DNA from: Welwitschia mirabilis
Lineage: Eukaryota; Gnetophyta; Gnetopsida; Welwitschiales
Direction: 5' to 3'
Length of the DNA: 64,000 nucleotides
Assembly (NCBI GenBank): GCA_051453625.1
Contig: JBOZIK010000001.1
Location: 186,568,740 to 186,632,739, forward strand
This document shows, one piece after another, positions 57,673 through 64,000 of the stretch (position 1 is its first letter; the number at the start of each line of letters is the position of its first letter). Under the pieces are notes generated by a model that was given only the letters and a program-made list of their open reading frames with translations, had not been told where the DNA came from and did not search any database. Position numbers and translations under genes: made by a program.

Positions 57673-58240
57673 TAATATAAACCACCAAAGAGAAAATGCA
57701 TCTATGTTGCTCCATTTCTCTCTGGAAATGCACAAGAATGGTGGCTTCTATTCTAACAGAAATTTAATAATAGAATTACTTAGAATATTTTCATAGAAGA
57801 ATTTAAAAAGAAGTTCGTTTTGGATGATTTTATTGAGGATCAGATGATTGAGTTTCAGTGTCTACACTCGGGAAAATGGTCGTTGGATGAAGATTGATTG
57901 AAATTCCAATGGCTTATGAAGTATTAAAAGAATTTCTCTGAGAAGTAGCTCATCAATAGTTCTATTGACACACTTCCACTCAAGATTTGAAGCATCCTCT
58001 ACACTTTGGAGGTTAAATCTATTGAACATGCTTATAAGAAACAAAACACTATCTAAATGCAGAAGATAAGAGGTGGTATGAGAAATAAATAATACATACA
58101 ACCAAGCCCACCTCCCTTAGGAATCAATCTCCTCATGATGAATTCTAAGACAATGTCATCTATCATAAATGTAAGGGGGAAGGACACATTGCTAAAAGCT
58201 GCCCTTCCAAGAATTAAAGTATAGCTTCGTCCACATAGAA
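57673..58240 (+). pseudogene. 3' half of the split gag gene, with zinc knuckle
   Basis: Readable segments are PPKRKCIYVAPFLSGNAQEW, then EEFKKKFVLDDFIEDQMIEF and SIEHAYKK. IYHKCKGEGHIAKSCPSK (near 58160-58215) ends it. This is an LTR-retrotransposon Gag: capsid-like helices, a short linker, then a C-x2-C-x4-H-x4-C nucleocapsid knuckle with the first Cys changed to Tyr. It directly abuts the right end of the CACTA-like block. Confidence 0.75.
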
Positions 58241-59080
58241 CCAACCTCAACAATAGCAATGCCCAAGTACTGCTTGTAAAACACCTGTATGCGACTCTAC
58301 ACGTAGGTTTTCTTTCTAATTCATTTTTATTTTTAGAATTACATAGTTTTATTTCTTATTTTCTTACTGATTTCTTAGTAAATAGTGATGCCTCCTATAA
58401 GTTTTTCTCTTCATTATTTTATAAATTAATTATCACCTCCTTATAATGAGTGTAAGTCCTCAATAGGAGTAGAAGAAGAAAAATGTTATAATTCACTTTC
58501 ACCAATCAACCATATTAGTCCTATGTTCATCTAGAGAATGAATTTTTAAGGGATCAAGAGAGGAATTGACTTTACATTTTATGCAAAAAGTTTTCATATT
58601 TCATGGAGCCTAATCAGATATCAATTCAAGTATAGCTCACAAGCTCCTATCTGAAGTATAGTCCAACTTATCATCTAGAAGCTAAGGATTAGATAGATAG
58701 CATTAATAGGATCTTGGGAGATTCTTTAAAGATGTTATATGATCAAGAAACCAATAAATTAGAAACAACTAAATCCTAGTAAGATGATAATACTTCATAC
58801 AAATAAAGATTTAAAGAATGAGNNNNNNNNNNNNNNNNNNNNNNNNNNNNNNNNNNNNNNNNNNNNNNNNNNNNNNNNNNNNNNNNNNNNNNNNNNNNNN
58901 NNNNNNNNNNNNNNNNNNNNNNAGAAACCAATAAATTAGAAACAACTAAATCCTAGTAAGATGATAATACTTCATACAAATAAAGATTTAAAGAATGAGC
59001 AAACCACATTCCAAGGTGGAGACAATACAAGAGTTCATCAATAGGATTAAAAGGCATCACTAAGTAGGTTAAGATTAGTA
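58241..59080 (+). other. internal, mostly unassigned part of the gag-bearing element
   Basis: No reverse transcriptase was recognised between the gag and the integrase end, so pol is probably deleted. A 100-N gap at 58823-58922 has about 80 bases repeated on both sides (AGAAACCAATAAATTAGAAA). Confidence 0.5.
58823..58922. other. 100-N gap with repeated flanks
   Basis: The segment 58747-58822 recurs exactly at 58923-58999. An unmerged contig overlap is the likely cause. Confidence 0.9.
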
Positions 59081-59320
59081 CAAGAAATTCTATGATCAAA
59101 AAAATTTATAGTTAAGCCTTTCAAATTAAAGGTCAACTACTGCTATAAATTATAGAAACAATTGAATAGTTGGCTTATAAGTTGGAATTTCCATTCAAGA
59201 TGTTTTGACTTCATCTAGTAATCCATGTCATTCTTTCAAAGCCCTATAATAAAGGAAAATTAAATATTACACAGTTGATTGGAAGCATATTCTATTAAGA
59301 CCTAATTGTATTCTTGATGT
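59080..59320 (+). pseudogene. gypsy integrase C-terminal end
   Basis: The + strand reads a PFQIKGQLLL-like stretch, then LAYKLEFPFKM and LHLVIHVILSKPYNKGK. This corresponds to the end of Ty3-gypsy integrases (GPFxVxxxIGxxAYKLELPxxxxIHPVFHVSxLKPY). LDVQPEEMLETHIKKL follows in another frame (about 59310-59360). It belongs to the same element as the gag at 57.7 kb. Confidence 0.6.
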
Positions 59321-59529
59321 TCAACCCGAGGAGATGTTAGAAACCCATATCAAGAAACTTTAAAATAGAACCATAGGAAAAGTGTCAACTAAATCGACAT
59401 ATTAGGATGCAGGCGAAAGCAGTCCATTCATTGAGGGATTAAAGCTTGAGATTGAAAATGGACAAGAAATAGATGCAAGCATTAAGTAATCCATCCACTA
59501 GCGGATCTCCACTTGAGGATAGTTGAGAA

Positions 59530-59900
59530 AATTAAGGGGAATAAAATGTAATGTTCCAAAATTACTTTTTATTAAACAATTATTGTTAAGCCCAATTAAG
59601 GATAACTACTATTGTAATAAAAGGGTGTGACCCTTAGATTTATAACATCATGTCTCTTCATCGGGTTTATAAGCATGTGGCATTAGGTGGGGTGCATAAA
59701 TTGGATGGATATAACTAATGACAACCTTGACTGATCCCCAAGGTCCCTAAGAGAGGGGTTAATGTCATAGTTCATATTTTAAAGTTTAACCACTAGTCCA
59801 AGGTTGAAACAAGGTGTAGAGGCCAGATTGCTACTATTTTAATAAAGAGATACTTCAATTCTGCCCAATTGATATGTAATTATATTCATTGTCCTTTTAA
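59530..59900 (+). repeat. 3' LTR start of the gag-bearing element
   Basis: A purine tract AAAATTAAGGGGAATAAAA (59527-59545) is followed by TGTAATGTTCCAAAATTAC, a typical LTR start. The right end was not found, and no 5' LTR was recognised left of 45958. Confidence 0.55.
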
Positions 59901-62900
59901 TTTCTAATGTTTCTTATTAAAATCCATATTTAGTAACACAGAACATTACACATTATATTCCTCTAACTTTATTTGAGTAATCTAGATATAGATTGCAAAT
60001 GACTTAGTAGTCTATTTATATACTATTTTTTCATGTTATTAATAGATTCTACTACATGGTAAATAAGTCTTATTGATATGTAATGAGAATAAGTTGCATA
60101 TGTATCTTCAAGCCATGGCTTTGAGTGTCTACATCTTTTCCCTTTCCCTGGAAAACTGTCAATTGTTATAGACTATTCCACGTACTACTATTCCTTAATT
60201 TTCATAGTAGCAATATTTACTTTGATTAAGGCTTCCATTTATTAGATATAATCTATCAATAACTATGAATATTTACCATCAACATAAGATATATTTTCTT
60301 TCCTTAGTGATCAAGCCCTTGTTATCCTCATGAAGGCTTTTGTAGGTGTGTTCTGTTTGTTTTTGGTTACCTTTTGCTCATCACCAAAGTGTGTTACTAT
60401 ATCTTTAGTTTATCATTAGACATAGATTAAATATGAATTTGGCCTTATCAATGAATAACAAGCAATAATACCTTCATACATGCTTTAAGGCATTAAACCT
60501 TGTTTGTTTTCTCTTATATTATGACTACTCTTTATTCTTTTTATCTTCCTTACAATTTCATTCAAACTTTCATACTAGTTTTAATTACCTAACTTACTAG
60601 AAGTATCTTAAAGATTACATACTGAAACAATATTAAATATATTGATTGACCAATACATTAATCACAAACATTCATAGCATACAAGGATTAGAATATAATG
60701 GTTATATGAGTAATTTTTTTCCCCAGAGAGTACAATAGTCTTACAAAAAAAATAAAAAAAAATAGAAAACTTAGTATACAAAAAAAGTATGACTTATGAA
60801 TAGAAGATAAAAACGAATGTAAGGAGTATGTAATAATATGATTTCTCTATGACATTTAAGTACGAAAGCCAAATTGGATGATTCAAGATATTATTAGTTA
60901 CAAGATTATCACAAGAGCTAAAAGTACAAGATTGATGATGTCATTAAAGGACTAAGATATGTTTATTAATAATGTTGTGATTGTTCTTTATATATTTATT
61001 AGTTATGTGTCTTTTATAACATTAACAAACCCATACATTAGATGTTAAGTATGAATGTAAAAATTGCTCCTTTGGCTTATCATGTAATGGTTATGTATTA
61101 ATGAAACAATGGATATCTTAGTGTTCTTAAGAAATTATTGGCTTAGGATATCCATCGTCATAAGAATAACCCACTCTAGATGTAAAAAGTTTCTTATTAG
61201 ACATCATCCTTCATACTTCCACCATAACTTGAGGCATTCAAATGCTCTCAAATCAATACCCTTTACTAAGTAAAAGATTTACCTATATGTGTTGAGTAAT
61301 CTTAAGGGATACTATGTATTATAATAAATATAAAATAGTTTTATTCATTTAAGTATTCATTGTTTTCACTAGCGAGAATACTTTCTTCCATACAATATGT
61401 GCCAATGTCATCTGTACACATGTATAATTAGGTGCATACATGTAAAAACATCATAAGAATACAAGAAATTATTATTTATAGCACAACTAAATCATTATAA
61501 TAATAAAAACTTTGGTATGTTTTTCCTTTTTTTTATGTATTTTTTAGAAAAAATTATTCAACTAAAAAAACCTTAAGGTTTTCTTTCATTCATCATTTCA
61601 AGGATAAAAATATATAAAAAACATTAATAAATACTAAGGAGTCCTCCTAAACATTATTAATTTAAGATCATTATGCAGTTCTATTACTTCATTTGTTTTC
61701 CTTATGATTTTCATCAACCAACCTCTGATTAGATAAGACTTGTAGACTTCATACATAGAATTTTTTACCACTTAATACATGGGTTTTTTGTAATACTTAA
61801 TGGATGACTCATATCCAATATGCTTAATAGATGATATTTTAAAACACTTAATGAATAACAATTAATGGATTTGCTCTTGAAGCACTTAAACGAATAGAAT
61901 TCGACTACCATATGTACTTAATAATTTTCTAATGTACTTATAATAACCCATCAAAAGAGTTTGGAAAATAATTCTAAAATGCATGGAAAAAAGACTACAA
62001 TATAAGAAAAAAATAGAAAAACATAAATAGTGGACTAGATTTTAAGATAATGAGATGATGGTTATACCTCATTATTACTGTCTTTCAAGAATTTAACTTC
62101 AAAGTTATTCCTCTTTTCATGCTATCCTCTTCCAAGGTTATACTTAAAAATGGAATGAAAATAGTGCAAGGATAAGGTAACTCTCGGTTCTCCTTTAAGT
62201 ATCTCTTTTAAAGATAGCTTTTATTATTTATTTTACTTTAATTAACTTTCTTTATGTTTATCATTTATTTTAACTTGTTTTTAATTGTATAAGAAATTAT
62301 TAATAAGTCATTCCTTTATAATTGTTATGTAAGAAATAAAGTAATATCTAAATAAATCACTTTTCCCCCCCACCGAATATGTAATATATCACAATTCCTT
62401 TCTTTAAAATATGTATGCTTTGTTAGCCAAGTTATGCTAGACAAGCCCTTAGTGCTAGGCTAACATGAGAAACTATGAGGCATTATGAAAGATAAGAAGA
62501 CTATGAAAGAATTTGATTCATTGATAATATTATTTGCAAGTTTAGTCATGTAGAACCTTGCAAGCTAGCCCTAGCAGGAGCATTATGGATCCAGTGCCAC
62601 NNNNNNNNNNTTTGCTTTTAAAGCTAAATGACTTAAACCAACCATGTAAGATTTTATCCTTTCTATAGTTCATCTTTACCTACTTATTTTTCATTTTTCT
62701 TATCATTTATAGGTATATTATACTTCTTGTTTATTTCTTACAAGATCATAATCAATTATTGAATCCTCATCACATTAAAATTTTCATGAGCACTCATGTC
62801 TATTAACATGTCGAATGAGTATGATACATGCTATGTAATTAAAATAATTTAAAAACCATTTCATAATAAGTAAAATTTACATCTACATATTAATTGTATT

Positions 62901-63580
62901 AGTTTTTGTAGTTAATTTATACTTATGCATATAATGATATATGCATATGTAAGTGTATGAAAGCATGATATTAAAATTAATGATAATAAGTAGATTTCTT
63001 GCTTGATGAAAGAACATCTATAAGTCCATTGGCTTTAGATAATTATAATGGATGCACTCCTAAGAGAGGCATGATCATTAAAAAATTTAGATTTAACATT
63101 ACCTCTTTTCCTCAAAAATGATCATGCATGATAATACCTATATTAATATTATGACAAATAAATAAAACACAATACATTTATTATAATGATAATTTTAATA
63201 TTAATTTTGAAAGATACTCATATAATTACAAAAAAAAGTAGTAGGGATTTAGAGTGACATAAACTTAAGGAATTTAGTAACTGTACCTTCCCCTTAAAGT
63301 ATAGCCATCAAAATTTCCTAAATAAATGATTTAGTTATGCTTAGACCATCATAGTATTCTATGTAGTGCATCCAAAGGTTTAAATCGACAATCTTCTAAA
63401 GGGAGGACACATGTTTCACTAGTTAGGCTATGACCATCTTAGTGTAAATAAGGATTTTACTAGTCGTGAATACCAATATATCATGTTCTTAAACCTTTTA
63501 AATCATGTTAATATTTACCTTTAATATAAGAATTGATCTCATAAGCAAAATATAAATATCATGTAAATAACACTAATAAC
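59901..63580. other. unassigned AT-rich DNA, about 3.7 kb
   Basis: I found no coding, RNA or terminal-repeat anchor on either strand. A 10-N gap lies at 62601-62610. A run of eight Cs at 62365-62373 and small A/T runs are the only compositional features. Confidence 0.5.
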
Positions 63581-63587
63581 AATTCAA

Positions 63588-63790
63588 CAAGAAGCTTGGT
63601 AAGTAGCATAGTTGATTCAACCCATGTTTATAAGTTGTTGGAAGCTTTAAGTCTTAGGTTTAAATCATACCCTGGGTGGTTAGCTTATGGTTTATATTTT
63701 TGTATTCAAGATGAAATTAGATATGCACTTCAACATCTTACATATAAATCATAAGTGAGACCTATAAATTTCATGGTTAGCTTCCATGTT
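63588..63790 (+). mobile_element. possible tRNA-derived SINE
   Basis: TAAGTAGCATAGTTGATT (about 63600) resembles a polymerase III A box, and AGGTTTAAATCATACCCTGG (about 63655) resembles a B box (GGTTCGAATC) after C-to-T change. The spacing of about 50 bases is right. A tail and target duplications were not found, so this is only a candidate. Confidence 0.3.
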
Positions 63791-63888
63791 GGTTAGTCAC
63801 TAATGAAATTTTATTTCGCCATGCAAACTAGTAATGTTGTTGAGTGTGGTATGATTTCTTATGAATTGACTTTCTTATTTTTGTATGT

Positions 63889-64000
63889 NNNNNNNNNNNN
63901 NNNNNNNNNNNNNNNNNNNNNNNNNNNNNNNNNNNNNNNNNNNNNNNNNNNNNNNNNNNNNNNNNNNNNNNNNNNNNNNNNNNNNNNNNNNNNNNNNNNN
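63889..64000. other. assembly gap to the window end
   Basis: Undetermined bases. Confidence 0.95.

Overview
The window is nuclear DNA from a plant with a large, transposon-filled genome. It is very AT-rich and almost free of CpG outside one block. I can name no intact protein-coding gene, and I see no rRNA, tRNA or CRISPR array. Nearly everything recognisable is a decayed retroelement of a plant lineage: an L1-type LINE, Ty1-copia, and Ty3-gypsy of Athila-like and Tekay/Del-like type. Reading frames are broken mostly where Gln (CAA/CAG) or Trp (TGG) codons became stops, the pattern left by deamination of methylated cytosine. From memory, such AT-richness combined with old, deaminated LTR elements is a reported feature of the gymnosperm Welwitschia. 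That assignment is an inference; the sequence itself shows only 'land plant, old methylated repeats'.

Layout. 0.4-5.7 kb: a LINE on the + strand (zinc knuckles, endonuclease, reverse transcriptase, zf-RVT) with a DnaJ J-domain fragment near its 3' end. 7.6-10.8 kb: a nest of short LTR elements, partly arranged as a large inverted repeat. 11.6-16.5 kb: an Athila-like gypsy element on the - strand. 17-25 kb: AT-rich sequence with few anchors. 25.0-25.3 kb: an end of a gypsy integrase (-). 25.5-30.3 kb: a Ty1-copia element (+). 31.9-39.9 kb: Tekay/Del-like gypsy sequence (+) with a minisatellite in its LTR, assembled with repeated pieces around 100-N gaps. 39.9-45.4 kb: a second Tekay/Del-like gypsy element (-). 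45.5-46.0 kb: one terminus of a CACTA transposon. 46.5-57.7 kb: a composite block with CACTA-type ends. It is inserted in a gag reading frame whose other half resumes at 57.7 kb and whose LTR starts near 59.55 kb. 59.6-64 kb: mostly unassigned AT-rich DNA, with a possible tRNA-derived SINE near 63.6 kb.

The 46.5-57.7 kb block is the most interesting part. It is richer in GC and CpG than its surroundings and carries broken fragments of several unrelated host genes: a chloroplast RNA-binding protein (cpRNP), a ZNFX1-type helicase, a U-box/ARM ubiquitin ligase of the PUB13/14 type, an antisense GH3 piece, and two unrecognised stretches. Two copies of the block lie side by side. They share the same artificial PUB-GH3 junction, so the chimera formed once and was then copied. 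The shorter copy carries a small LTR element with a gag-like open frame at the edge of a deletion of about 4.4 kb. Multi-gene fragment capture by CACTA (or Helitron) elements is known in plants; this particular combination is not one I recognise. Nothing here looks like an intact new biological system.
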